Source of the DNA: Nomia melanderi
Taxonomy: Eukaryota; Arthropoda; Insecta; Hymenoptera; Halictidae
Length of the DNA: 64,000 nt
Direction of reading: 5' to 3'
Assembly (NCBI RefSeq): GCF_051020985.1
Contig: NC_135002.1
Location: 8,308,001-8,372,000, forward strand
Positions within the stretch are counted from its first letter, which is position 1. Each line of letters starts with the position of its first letter. Made by a program: the position numbers and the translations under genes. This document shows positions 14,501 through 29,500 of this stretch, piece by piece. The notes below the pieces were generated by a model, which was not told the origin of the DNA, ran no database searches, and worked only from the letters and a program-made list of their open reading frames with translations.

Positions 14501-17500
14501 TTTATTCTGACTGCATAGGAATCGAAAAATTCTTTTATGATTATTGTATTGTAATTGATTTTTAAAAAATGGTGCAGTAAGTATTTAAAGTGTTTCTTCT
14601 TCCATAGTACTTACCCGAATGGTTTTTTGGGAGATCTTTTGAAACCGGAGAATCGCCATCGCTGGTGTCTCCGTCGCTTTCATTGGCGCAAACGTCCGAC
14701 CTGGGTGAAGTACCGTCTTCCTGAAACAGTAAAAAAACGCAATTCATTAATAAAAAAAAGTGGAAATTACAGTATAAAATAGAAAATCTACATAATTTTC
14801 CAGAAACGTATTTCAAATTTCGAAACTTGCTAAATTGTTAATAAGAAAAGACCGGTCAATAAATTCGATCTAAATTACCATTGCTTATGCCATTTCAATG
14901 CAAATCTTCAACATTTCCATCTATAAAATAATAAAATGTTATAAAAATAAAAATACCTACGTTGTCACGGAACAATAGAAAAGAGATGAAATGAGATGTG
15001 CTTTGAACAATACAAAATTCACAGTAGAATGAAGAAAAAATTAAGAAAAGAGGGAAAAGATCGAGTAACATCTTTCCTATTTACATTCTTTTCGCATTAA
15101 TGGAGCGAAGAGAATAATCGAAATAAATTGGTACTCGTCAGAATCCCCGTATAAATACGCATTCAACGTATGGAATGAAATAATTTATTATTATTTTTTT
15201 CGTTGCATAATTGACGCACAAAGTACAAGAGGATTTCCATATCTGCGATTTGAAAGTAACTTCCATTTACGCGTTCATTCTAAGAACCCACGTAATTATT
15301 AGAAGCTTAACTATGTACACGAAGGTTCGTCGAACAAAAACCACGATGAATTCTTTCGTGAGATTCATGAGATTTTTACCCCATTAACTTTCTAAATTGT
15401 TGACTACGTACGCTCGCACGCACACGCACCGACACGCGTGACGCGTTACGATATGCAAGCGCCTAATCGAATCCCCTATGTGTCGTATGAATGAATCAGA
15501 TCTTAATTTCGTTTGCATATATTAGATAACCGGTGAACGTGTCACATCTATACAAAATATATGAATCATCGTTACAAGGTTTCTACCTCGTTATTGCTTT
15601 CGTGATCAACCATTCTCGGCAATTTTTTGAATCCGGCGATCATGTTCACGATAATGACAGCTACTTTTTCCATATACGAACATTTCTAGAAAGTAACGCT
15701 CGTTCATCTTGTACAAGAGGTTAGACGGTTAGATCTTCTGTATTAAGTAAAAATTGAGGTTCACGGTAAAGAGGAATCCATTGAAAACCTCGACATTCTG
15801 TGTAATATCGAATCCTTGTCGACTAAATTCCAAAGGCATCTGGCATTCTCTTGTACGCTAAAATTTCAATTCAATTCAATTCAATTTAACTCGTGATTTA
15901 AATACTATATAGTATTATGTTCAAATTACAAAGTACTTCATACGGTTGAAACTAACATACAACAACGCTGTAAATAGTATCGTATTCCGTTGGACAACTT
16001 TTACTGCTCATAAACGGCTGACATGTGAATAAACAACAATTGGGTACAAGTGTATCGAATATCATTTATTGTTCTATTAAGTACGTTGCTTATCATAAAT
16101 CTAAATTCACAAAAGAAGTAACTGTTAATGCTGTAATAAATACTGTACAGTAACTTATATACCATATAACACAATTCCAATAAAAGTCCGTCGACTACCT
16201 TCTTCCCAAATCAAATGTCAAATACAAATGCGAGTAACTATAAAACATCTCCAACGAAATTTTATTCGCCGCAAAGAAACTAAGCATCCTTCCCTTACAA
16301 AGAATATACTTATCGTTTCAATTGAAAATTTCAATAATCGATCTGCCGTGGTTATCACCGTAAATAAACGGTATCACATGAGAATCCTCTCCAGTACTTT
16401 CTCCCTCGTTTAAATAACCCCTGCCCTAAAAATCGAGCGTTCCCGCGAAAACTGGGGAAAAAAGCGGCACGGCCGAGCGTGGATCGAATAAATCGCAACA
16501 ATCGAGCCGCGGGAACCGTCATAAGTGATACACAATAACGTACACCTGTACGGGACCGTAAATTCCAGACCCTTAACGAGTCACGGGCAGGAAAACAAGA
16601 CAGAAGAGAGAACCGCATCACGTGGTGCGTGGCCTGTAAATCGTAGATAACGCCTCGGTAATAATATCGGCGAGCCAATCAAACAGCCAACTAACCAATC
16701 AATCAGCCGTGAGTCTAGGAAACCAACTAAGCAAGCAACGAAACAACCAACGAACCAACTTACCTACCTACCTACCTAGCAGGGAGAGATGCGCGAGCTT
16801 GTTCGCGCACCATATATGGTCATCCGCGGCGGCCTGAACTCGTACCGCGCTTCCACGGGAGATTCTCACAAATTTACGCAGGACTCTATGTTTCCCCGGG
16901 TGACTTTCTTTCCCCTGCCGCCATTGCCGCGCGCGCTCGCGCTCGCGCTCGCTCGTTCGCGCACGCCGGAACAATTTTTCCTTTTCTTCTCTTTCCCCGG
17001 TTTTTTATTTCCTTCCTTTCTTTCCGTCCGCGGCGAACCGCTGTGGCCTCCGCGCGTTATACATGCATTTCGACTCCCTCGTTAGGACGCGTACACATGT
17101 CGCGAGCGCCGATCACGCGTTTGCATCGCGAGGAGAAAGCAAATCGCGTCGCCGGCGACCGGCCGCTGCCGGGAGATTAGGAACCGCTCGTCCGCTGATG
17201 GATCACCGGCGAGGACGCGATCACGCCGCACCAGGACACGAGCGGGGATCACTGAACGCGACGCTACCTTTTATTGCGGTTTACGGCAGCCACGGATTCG
17301 GCGGTCGCCCGATTTTATCGGAATATCGGATGACTCGGATCGAAAGTACTGTTAGGCTATCGGTCATCGACCAAACAGTTCGGACTGGATCTCTCGTTGT
17401 TCCCTGACCGCGATCGCGCGGGATGACCGCGAGCAGTGACTGAGGAAGGATTCGGGAATCCGTTATGGTTCGATCAATATTGTTCCATGAACGATCATGC

Positions 17501-20500
17501 GAATTAGAAGGTTCTAATTTGTCAGTGGTTTCACAATATATCGCGTTAGTAGCGTTGATCCTTGAAGGAATTTACTCCGAAGAATTAAAGTCCTTGATCG
17601 TAGACCTCTACGACGCTTGATCGAGGGTGCAAAGAAAGACTTAGCAAAGTTTCCCAATAAACCGAATTCTCCGTCATTTGTATCTGCCAACTTCCATGAA
17701 GTCCACAGTTTTACTCGAATCTAACGTCTAAACTGCAATATATGCAATGTACGTACCAACTACTCGAGGGTTCAAAGGTTCAAAGCCCTAAATCCTCGAT
17801 TTCACCCGGCGTTCGCCGCGACGAAAGCGTACCCTTCCACGACGTCGTTTCCCTTAAATTCCAAAGTCGATCTCCCCGTATCAGAACAAAGCGTTTCGCG
17901 CTGTGTGCCGGGGGTGGGGAAGGAGGGGGAGGAGCGAAGACGAAGAAAGGGGGGAAACCGCCGGGAAGCTCGAACGGTCCCCGCGGCGCAAGCTCGGGGC
18001 CGATGCGATGGACGTTAGCCAAGATGACCGGGCGGCCGGTCCGCGAGGCATTCCCGAAAGCATGGAGGGCTGCGAAAGCGGCCGTTTGTCCGGGCGGTCG
18101 GCAGGCGTTGTCGACAATCACTTCCGAGTCGCATTTGTACCCCCCATTACCACCGGGTGTGTATAGAAGGCGCGACAAAAACCGACATTCCTGATTCTTA
18201 AGTTGGACTCTATATAAGTATCTGCCATCGCGAACATTGCCTGTATATGGCGACAACCAGGCTTTGACAAAGGTGACCGTATATGGTATTCTGCTTCCAC
18301 CTTCCATTGCCTTCCCCCCGTCTCTTTCTCTCACTCCCTCCCGGGGTTCCCTCTGTCGTCCTTCTCCCTTTCACTCCCACCCCCCGCCATCTTTCTCTTT
18401 CCCTTCCATCTCCCGTCCGCCTCCCCACCTGTTGCCGCCCTTCTCTCTTTCGCCCCGGCCAGGCTTCTCGACGCGGCCGCGCGCCGGCCGTCTCCGTCGG
18501 ACCTCCTCGCGTGCCGCGGTCCGCCTGCGCTGGGGTGACTTCCTCGCGGAACACGCGTCATAATCGTTAAGTCGTTAGATCGTAAATCGGACGCTTCGAA
18601 CCCCCGCGAGACGCTCCCACCCCCTTACGTCGAGGAACTCGGAACGATCGGGGAGCTACCGAAGCGTCCAGCGCGAGCAGAGTTTGGATGCAGCTATCGT
18701 TGTTAGGGGATGCTGATGCTGTCTTGTCCTTCGTTATTGATGGAGAATTGATTGTACGGTGTTAGACGTTTCGAGGTTTCCATGTGGGAGTATAGAAGCT
18801 TCTTTCGATGTCACGTTCGGCCGGGATACTCGCCCTTCGAAAGGGGTTGTAACGGAGAAGATTTTATTTCTAGCCAAGTGGTTATATTCGAGGTTCGCAC
18901 TTTGAAAAGCAGTTCCGGAGGTTAGATTGTTAGAGCGAAGAAGACTGAAGTTTTAGCGTGCACTGAAGGAGAGAATCGATGTTTCGAGATTCGGTGCGTT
19001 TTGATCGAGAAAGCTGAACCTACCTTGCGGATTCACGCTGAAAATATGAATGGCGAGGCGGAACATCGTTGATTGGTATCTCACCAACGAACGGAGTGAT
19101 TCCCGCAGCGACTGGTGTCGCTGTTTCGATCGTTCCGTCTGATTTACCTCTTAACGCGCTAGCTCTTCCGTCGTTCGCTACCAAAAAATGTATCTCGCAC
19201 CGTTTAAGAGTGATATATTTCTTCCGTGGAATCTCCAGGCGAATTACAAGCACAAAATCCTAGGTCGAAACGTCTCACCCTCCGGCGGGGTGAGCGGTCT
19301 TTGAAAAAGCGGCAGCTCCGACGCATCACACGCGGATCCAATCTCGATCTTATCCTTCTCACACGCAACGGCGAAGCGGTTTTACGAATAACGCGATAAA
19401 TTCTCAAACATATACTTCTGAATTATTATTTCTTTAATCAACCAGCCGTTAATATCTTGGTCAAGCGAGCCCGGTCTTCTCGCCAGCTTTAGCTTCAACT
19501 AACGTCGGCGTTGCCTAAACACGTTCGTCAAGGTTCGATTTTACAACCCTTTCTGAAGGCAACAGACGCGTCGAATCGAAGATACAAAGAAATTCGCGAA
19601 TTCGAAATGTGAAACGGCATCTTTTCGCTGCACACAACAGGTGGGCTTCGCATACCTACCTGTCCCCGCGAACTATCCGCCGTTCGCTACCAAAACGGCG
19701 CCAACGTTCATGCGATATATGCGGCTAAAGCGTTCAAGAAGAAAAAGAATAAGAAAGTCTCGCGCCTCGAGCGTCGGCGACGGAGCACAATCGTTGGAAC
19801 CGTATCATTAAGAACGATAATATATATACGTACGTGTAATATAAATATTATCACAGTATTTTACAGTACACTATATACACATGTGATACATACTTAGACG
19901 CGCCAGCCGTACATAAACGTTGATTACCGTTCTCTCCTCGGGATCGTTGATCTCTTTTTTTTTCCTCGTTAATATTTATATTTATGTATATATATATTAT
20001 TTGTACTTTGTGCGTCGACGGGAGAAAAATAAACATTCTTACAGTTTTCGTGGTCATGCGACCGAAGGATTCGACGTCCTCCCTTTGCCCTCACGCTCAC
20101 ACGTGGAGCCTCTGCTCTTAGCTTCCCCATTCTTTCTTTGCTTTTCTTCTTTTTTCGTTTCCGAATAACATCTATCTATTTATTTATCTACCTACGTGTA
20201 TACGTATATATACTCTATATATATACCTCTTCGATCTCGTCTCGTTGTCGTTTGCAATAATTATACGGTATAAAAAAAAATATATATATATATATATAAA
20301 AAAAAGACAACACACGACACATGTACACACAGACATACGCACACACAGACGTAAGCATGCATAATGTGAAGAGGTTCCGAGTTCTCTTTCTACTTTGAGG
20401 GATCGGGGGGGTGGCGAGAGGGGGACGGTGGACCGGGAATTAAATTAAAAAAGGTATTTTAAATACTAGCTACTTAATCTACGTAAAGAAAAAAAACAAA

Positions 20501-23500
20501 CAAACAAATACTACACATGCCACTTTCAGTACAAACACATTACGGAACAATGTACGATGCACAACACAACAATATACGCACCTATTCGCGTATAGGGCAC
20601 GCGTATACGCGCCTACGTGCGTATATGTGTATGTATGTATGTATGTATGTATATATGTATGTATATTGCATATGTATATTCAATGCGCAACAATGCCAAG
20701 CGTGCACCGCCGGGTTTACTGGCTCGGACTCGCACCCACGTACTACGATTTCTCGTTTCTTCGTTGGCGGTTTATCTGCTTTTTTTTTTCTTGCTTTTTC
20801 TTTGTTCGCCGGGGAAAGGCGGAACGCGCCTCGACCCGGACCACATGAGTATTAAGGGAAAAGAAGGATGCCCCGCGCGAGGAAAGGATCACTGGCAACA
20901 GGGGAAAAGAAGAGGGAAAATGTGCACGGCGATGACGATTCGAATTTTCCGTTGAATTCCGGGCCGGCGAATCCCACGAGCCAGGTACGATCGTTGTTAA
21001 TTAATAGAGTAGAATCCCGGGATGGGCGGGGAATCGAGGCGAACCAAACAGCGAAATTTTTAACGGGAAATCTATTTTTATCGGAGAATCACCACGGGTT
21101 AGAGTAAAATCTTCAATTCTTGTTGGTCGTTTTTTTTTATGACAATGATTCGCATACTTGTCCGAGGATGTTTGAAAGGATAATTCGTTGAAGAGTTGCA
21201 TTGAGTTTCTAAGAGAGAATTGTATTGAATTTCTTTTAATGTAAAATGAGCAATTACGCTGTTTCTCATTGACATTTACTGCATTAACGTCTCGTCATTA
21301 CTTTTAATCTCAGTTTCCTTATGCATTCGTGACGTGTACAAGTTAAATGTAGATTCGATGAAAAAGATAATTGATTCGTCGATAAAAAGAGAATTCATAG
21401 GATTTTAACGGTAATAGTATCTCGTTAAATGATGATTTAATTATTTTGTGTGACGCGTGGCTCGTGTAAATGGGTAGGATTATCTTGTACCGAAGTCTGT
21501 GAATCATTTTACTCTTCAAGATCATTGTGTCTTCATTGAAGAGATTGCTAAAAACTTACAAATGATGAAGATACGTTTACTGGTTTAATTATTCGTTATT
21601 CTAATGAGATTCTACTTAAATGGCAAGTCTCCAATTCGAATCATTTTCAATGAAATCTATGAGTCATGCTGTTTGCCATTCGGTATGCTTAATTTTAATT
21701 GTTCAACGTGTAAAAAAATAAATCGAGAATTCACCGCCAACACTGAAATTAATTCATTATACGGTGAAATTTGTCCGTGTTTCTGAAATGCTAATGAGCT
21801 TTTAATGAAATATCACGTGTATCCGATTTAGTTCGCCTCCGTTCCTCTTAGCCACCGTTCCCAAGTATCGATCAATTAATTTAGAATATATATATATACA
21901 AGATGTTTAAATAAATAAGAGTGATTCCATCGCCGTAAATTATCATAAATACGTCCCGAGTAAACAAGACAACTGGGAAGAACACACGGACGAATATAAA
22001 ATACGCGGCCTCCTCGAGCAATTCATCACATGAGTTACTACCCTAAGCTACGTTCACGCACTGCCCCATTCGCCGTTCTCGTTTAATCGGTAGAAAACTA
22101 TCGCGTGTCTCGTGACACGTCTTACACCGTAATGAATCCGCGACTCGAACGAACATGTCGCCGACGCTCCTACAATATCGTAGAAAAAGTCTTTGGACTT
22201 CGATGAACGTATAGATCCAGCCATTATCCTCAAACCTCACCCGTCGCTCCCCTCGGAATTGATCGATCGATCGTTCTCAGACCATCGTTTCGCTGTCGTT
22301 CCGGCACGAATTAACAAAAAGACTTTTCTTCTTAATTTCGACGAACATTTTCCCGGTTAAACACCACGGTAATTGCACCCATTAATGCTCGTTAACGCAT
22401 TCCAGAAACTCTGAGCTTCCAATAACGAACGAAAACGAGGAAGAAAAAAGGTCGGCTACATCTGCTTCCGCAAAAGGCAGTGGAACCTGTTGAATTCTTC
22501 GGAATTACCATGTGCACAGCGAATAGTTTTGTCTTTGATATACGCGCGTATATATCAGGCCGGTTGACGATCCACGGCGACAACACGTCCGTGGATCGCG
22601 TTAAGTGCAACGGATGTAAGTAGGTGCATCGGCCAAAAAAGAATCCATCGATCATCTTCCACGAGCCTACCGGTCAGAATCGGCGCCGTAGATGCGAATC
22701 CTCGTATACATTTAGAGTACGCGTCGATTGGACTAGATTTATACGTTGTAAAACGGAGCACCGTGCGTTTTCCTCGCGCTCTGATCAGTTTTCATTAAAA
22801 ACACCTTCGCGGGGCCGGTTGCCGACGCGCCGCTTCGCGATCGCGACCGATTCCCCGGGAATCATCGACCAATCCTGATCGCCGTAGCCTCGGCCTATAA
22901 TACTTGGCCCGCGATACGCATTGCCGGACACGAATGACTTTTCCCGTGCATTAAGTACCGAAACCTGCTATGTTAAGTACCGTCCGACTCCATCCTAATG
23001 ATGACAGGTGTCCGCGGACCCTTCGCGCGTAACTGCCGTCCAAAGAAAAGTTAATTGCTCCGGACTCTTTTTCAACGAGCCCGTCGCAGGCGGACGTATC
23101 GTTTAATAACGCGATCCGTCGCAGACGTTACCGTAACTAATTACGAATTCGCTTAATGGATTAATTCGAGGCGGACAGATAGGCCGGCCTGGAAACGAGA
23201 AACTCTCGTGAATCCCGACGGAGCGGTGTATCAAGAAACACGACCGGCGACGATCTCGTTTTTCCCGAGAGCCCGGGGGGAACGTTGACCCCTTCATCAG
23301 CTACGAATTATTCAATTTCAAGCTTAAATCGAACGCGATCCCCGGCGCATCGAACGTCTCGGCAAACAGATCGGGCGCTGTATAATCGAGTTTTAGAACG
23401 AGTTCACCTCCTGCTCGGTTTCCGAGTGCGAATCGGACGATCCCGCGCGAAATATGACCGGGAACATCGAACGAATTTCAATAAACGTTCGCGGCGATTA

Positions 23501-26500
23501 AACACGTTCGCTGGAAAAGGACTTGCCTAATTTAGTTTCACGAACGCGTCGAATTAAACGTTAAAGCGCGCCGTGGGCCGGCATACTAATCCCGGGAGCG
23601 TTGGCTAACGTTACCCCCGCGGCTTCGTAAATCGCCTTCCGGACGGCGCGCGCGAACGAAATAACCGTATTTTTATCCGGCACCGGATGCGATGCGCCTC
23701 ACCGAGAATTTCGATATATCCGACGTCCGGAAAAGAAAGTCGGATGTCGCCCCGGAACTTCGTTCGTCCCGCTACGTTCTTTATTCAACCGGTCACGGGT
23801 TTACGTCCGCGGGACGACGCACGGCCGCGCGTTCTCAATTATCGTCGCATCCGAGAATTTTAATTCATCGTTCGAAACTCTGATAGAACCAGCCTAGCAC
23901 CGTTGACAAACGCGACGCGCGTTTCGGAACCGCGCCTCGCTTGGACGGAATTATACGATCGAATACGATGCGAACCGGAAACGGGATTGGGGGGAACCGC
24001 GAACCGAAAGTCGCGAAGCGATTTCTCGTTTGCTCATCGGCAATGTCGAGCAACCGGATTCTTCGATAGGATCGAATAACACCGATCGAATCGAAGTTCA
24101 ATACTGTTGAAATAAGCAGACGACTCGGTTTGCTAAGCGTTCCTCCGGAAACCCGTGCCCATTCGACGATCCAACGCTTCCGCTGCTACCGACGAGTAAC
24201 GTTCTACGTTCGCGCGAGCAGCTCCCCGAGATTTCTATAGAACATTTCGGTAGCAGCAAAGATATCCACTTGTGTATACAAGCGCCTCGCTCCTCTATGC
24301 GATCTCTAGAAAATCTACATTGTATCATACAAAAGTACAAAAATCTCCCCGAAGCGGCACGACAGCGAACGTGTTAAGTGCTAAACTGTCCGCAAAAGGC
24401 ACACGTGGAATCGTCTGCAATCGCGGTAGCAACCGGCGACGGCATTGCGTTTGCGTTCCGGCCAACGATCTCATTGATCAGGTGTATCGGCTCCGCGAAT
24501 GGTCGCGACGCGTCCGATCGGATCCCGATCACGGGAAGCGACAGGGTAGCCAGCAAGCGGTGCCGGGCGTCTCGGGCGAACCGTCGGACACGTAGAGTGG
24601 AGCGGAGGACAAGCGAGTGCTCGTTCGAGTGGGGTAGTACTACCGTTGGGGATGCGAGTGCGACATATGTGGATGGTAGGCAGCGTGATGGGGCGGTAGA
24701 GGCGAGGGGCAGGATTGCTGATAGGGACCGCCGGCCAGCATGGGACCCGGGCTGGAGCATGGTACCAGGTGCGAGCTCGAGGAGCCCGCGTGTGCATGCG
24801 CGATCAGGTGCGCGTGCTGCGCGTGCGAGGGTGGCGCGTGCTGCGAACCCGGCGGCGGTGGCGGCGGCGGGGGTTGCGGATGGCCGGGAGGCCCTCCGGT
24901 CGGTCCGCCACCAGGATACCCGCCGTGCAGCGAGCCACCGTGCGGCGAGCCATACACCAGTTGCCTTACTTTCTGCTCGTCGTCGGCTATGTTGTAGGTC
25001 AGTTCGGTCTCCTCGAACCCGGTCGCGGACATCCTCTGATCGCCGGATGAGCCGGAGGTCGGCGGGTCCGGGCTGTTCAAGCAGGTCTGGATCAAAGCTT
25101 TGCCGGCCTCGCTCGTTATCATCGGCTGCAGCTTCCGTGTCGCGAACGTGTACACGTGCCCGGTCTCGCTCGCCACCAGCAGCATCACCTGCGTACCTGT
25201 TAGCGTCGACAGCTCGTACGCCTGCAATCAAACGATCGCGATTAGTTAGGAGTGTTGCTGTTGCGGGTTGACGTATCGCGCCGAGGGAAATGGTTGTTGC
25301 AGTTTATACCGGGAATGGAATGAATCGATGATATAGTGTGTCTGTTTACTTTTCTTAGGAGGATTGCGTTTCTTGTTGGGAAACGCTTTGAGGGCATGTC
25401 GAATGAAATGTTACGTCAAAGAACGTTTGATGGAATATCCTTTTTGTAAGCGCAAAATGCAAAAGATGGATGTTCTTGGCTGGTGGTAATATTCAATGGG
25501 AAATTTTTGGCTTCCGTTAAGTACTTGTTTTTTAATAGAAATTTAATGAGGTTTTGATACTGACTTCATTGTGCAGAATCGTGTATAGTTAAAGATCTAA
25601 CATCCGGTTGTTTCTTAGGATCAAGTTAAGTCTGTCATTTGTTGGATGAATTTTTGATTGTTTTATTCGGTATTCTATTATCCAATGCTTCGTAACGTAG
25701 AAATGGGCACTGTAGTTAATTTTAATTCTTATAATGTCATGTACAGCTAAAGATTGTAACATTATAGGCGCACGTGACAAGGAATCATGATGAAGTTATT
25801 ATTAGCGCTACTTAGGATATTTTAAAGTACCGAAAATAATGTAAATAATGTTATTAAATATTATGAAGTAATGGATTATAGAATCTAAGTAATATTACCA
25901 TCTCAGACAATAGATACTTAGTGCAAATCTGTCTTCCAGTGATGCACCTTGCACAGTTTACTGTCTCCTTAAATGTCAATTGTGTAGGTGTATGCATACC
26001 ATAAGAATGGCAGAGTTGCAGCAGGTTCTTGTCTATACTTATGACTGTACACAATAAAAATGTTACAACTGTTTTAACCTCTTTCTCGAAAACTGCTTGT
26101 TTGCAATACACGACATTTTTCAAACATTTCAAAGTAATAATTTCAGATGTTACGTGTTCATAAGTTTCCGTGGAAATATCCAACAATTCGTAGGTGTAAC
26201 TTTACTGTACAAAATCTTGACTGCTAACTTTCGTAAATCCCACTGATTTTTGCATTTGTTTAGGAACTGCAGAGCCTAAATATCGAATATATAATTGTTT
26301 CAAAAATAGTAAACTCAAGCTTTCTTTTATAAATGGATTACAATTTATTATTGCCAAATTAATTTAACAATAGTTTACCTAAAGCAGACTGAAACGTAGA
26401 ATAAAAAAAGAATCGAAGGGAGTAACAAATAGAAAAACTGAACTGTATCTTTGGAGAAGAGAAATTGCAGAAAAATGTATCTTGAAAGTGGTGGAACAAA

Positions 26501-29500
26501 AGGAACCTTGAAATTTGATATGTACTATAACGGGATGGCGCAGACAAATTTAGACAAAGACTAATGATACAAGGAGGTTCATGCGAAGTGGATCACATAA
26601 ATATACAAAAGCCCAGAAGGCAAGCACCTTGTAAACAAGTCTTGCGTGAACTCTCAAAGAGTTAATTAAACATGGTCTAATCCTAAATTAACCATTTTCG
26701 GTTCGTTATAATTCTCTTTTAACGTTAAAAATAAGAATTTTCATATAGATAAAATACTTGTATGTTCATTGCAATAAACAAATTATCACTGAAATTATTT
26801 AATATCGTTAATTACATCCTTAGAAACTCTAATGTGAACGTGGAAAAAGAAGATCTAAAAAGGTTACAAACACACAACGAAATCAAAATTATAGTACACT
26901 GAAAGCAGCGTAAAATTATAGGAAAACGTAAATTTCCCAATGACGGATCAACGAACGATCACAAAATATTGTAATAAAAACGTTTAACCTGAGCGTGAAA
27001 CGATATAAATCGAAATGAAATTTCATACTCGCGGAACGTTAAATGAAGTTTAAGTACGGCTATTACTGAAAGTTTCCCAGTCGCTCACCTAAATAATTTT
27101 CTTCGCGAGAATCTCTATCTTGAAGCGCGAGTTTAAACTTAGATCCTTGAAGAACGAAAGTATTACTAGGTAGTCCTCTAACCGTTTGACGTGTATCAGA
27201 GACACTTGATTTATTCCGGTCTTTATAGAGCACATTTATGCAAATCCTTGCCGCCTGCGCAGCCATTAACGCGCCATTTTGATAAATAATTAATTCGAAG
27301 TGCGCGCTGGAAAAACTCTGTTTGCATTTATACTCACGAGATCATACCATTAATTGCAGTGCAATTATCAACGTTTGTTTAACTGCTCCATGAGGATGGA
27401 AAATTGGAATTTATTCTCCTTGCATGGGAAATCCGTCATTCATATAAAAATACAGTGTACAATTAATTAGAGTCTAAGTTGTTCGACTCGTTAGTGCGAA
27501 ATTCGTAGCTCTTGAATCGGAATAATATAAATGAATTTATTAGGAGAACTTGAATTTGAAAGTTATTGACGAATATATTTCCCAAAACTATGAAACTAAC
27601 GTTTAACGAGTAATTTAAAGTTGTATTCATTTTATTTTACCAAACTTTAATTGTAGTTTGATAATCTGCATACGTTTTCGCAGCTGAATAATTCTTTTGA
27701 CACAGTAACGCGAGTTAAATATTTCTTTTCGTTGTATCGTTTATGGAATGGAATACGTATTTTGCGTTTAACAACAGCGTTCCTTTTTCTAATACCGTTG
27801 TAAAGCAATTATGTCAGTTTCGTGTCAAAACATGGCTAATTATAGCAGGCCCGTCTTCAGAAAAGGGGAACAATCTATCTTTGGTTTTCTAAATTCGTAT
27901 GAAAGATGCAATTTGCTTTAGGTTCTTCTACGGATTTAGCTGCGACATTCTCTGGATCAAGTAGAGATTTGTAATGCGATCAAATCGCGTTTTAAAGTGT
28001 AAGGTCTGTTAAAAACTTATTTCCACGTTTTTTCCTGTATCATTTTTCGTGCGCCGGCAAAGTGAATAATACTTTTCCATTTAAAAAGAATATAAAACAA
28101 GTTACAAAAATCATTTAAACACGAAACACAGAATCGCTTTAATTTGATATAATCAAAATGAGGACAATCGTAGAATAATTTTAAATAGCGCGTAAAGATG
28201 ATTCTTTTACGCCATTTTTAAGGTTTCCTCTAATAACTACAATATGGCCGCGTCCCAAAATACTGCTACAAGTTAATAATAGTTGTACATAGAATTGTAA
28301 TCACGGTGAAATTTATTTACATAAAATTGTTTATGTGAAATTATGGGAATCCTAAATGGAACTTCATCTTCGTTCGTGAAATTCGATCGCCCGTTTTGAA
28401 CGTTCGTTGATACAAATTGTCGGATGACTAAATTTACTCTTTCAGCAGCGAGTACAATCGCATACACTATACAACCCTCGAAACTACTAATTTATAAAAT
28501 ATTCGCGATAAACAAAGGAAATGATTCTTTACTAACTCTAGATAAAATCTTAAGGATTGTAGCTTATTATATTATTCGTGTTGACTGGATTTCAATGAAT
28601 ACAATTAACGACACAACATAGACGAACTTTTGGTGACTAGGATGAGAATTATCGTGCCTGAAGTTTCACGTTCTCGTCGATTTAAATATTTCCCTATAAT
28701 TGATAATATCCAGCCCTGGATTCTCGAAAACTCTAATCATACAAACCTTTATCTTCTGACACGTATAATGAACAACTGAACTCTAGAGCAAGTCTTGACG
28801 GCAGCGGTCCACATTACGACTAGCTTTAAGTATCCTCTTGGCAACTATATTCCAGAATATCAAGTTTTTAAGTGCATTCTTGATTGTAACTAACGACATC
28901 ATCAAATCCTGAATAAAATGTTCAAGATTGTAGGTGAAGAAGTACATGAAAAGCTTCAGATGTATTTTGATTATAATGAACAATATTATGCTGTCCTGAA
29001 CGGAGTTTTAATGGTCACGATCAGTGATATTTAATTTTAATTAGGTGCTTGTTAATTAGAGTTTACTGTAGCTGAAAAATTTCCCATTATTTTCTAGGGT
29101 TTCGAACGTAGGGACTCCATGCCCTCGGGAATTAAATCGGTAAGAATTATCTAATAATGATCAATATTTATATTACAAGCTGATCGCGATCTCCAGCGTA
29201 TGACTCGATTCCCCTCGGTTTATTCAGATCCAAAATACACGGAGAAATTAGTGGCCTACGAGGGCGCAGTTGTCACTCATAAATTGCGCGCCGGTTGAAG
29301 TCATTGGCGCGCAATCCCCAGCCACGCGGCGACGCCGCGCGTCCCTTTCCTTCCATTAGATTGATACGCAGTGCTTTCCTAATTACTTTCAAATAATTAC
29401 GTTCTGTCTTCTCAATGCAAAACTCTTCGTTCTTTCTAATTCGCTCGATTGAGTATTCGCTAAACAATATTTAACCATTAGCTGCTCTTACAATGAACCT

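Noticed and set aside
17063..18570. Several overlapping 60-184 codon frames in the CpG-rich island of SRF intron 2.
   Set aside because: Frames on both strands are equally long and low-complexity, as expected from high GC content; no domain or splice logic.
19020..19253. Minus-strand open frame (GKSDGTIETATPVAAGITPF) with a donor-like GCAAG|GTAGGT, considered as an extra SRF exon.
   Set aside because: It cannot be joined between exon 2 and exon 3 in a phase that keeps both downstream frames, and it resembles no SRF region.
24374..25271. Long frames on both strands antisense or out of frame to SRF exon 2 (up to 297 codons).
   Set aside because: They are shadows of the GC-rich SRF coding frame; only the SRF frame has family similarity.
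27063..27266. Minus-strand frame MAAQAARICINVLYKD...
   Set aside because: No splice or family support inside SRF intron 1; length expected by chance.
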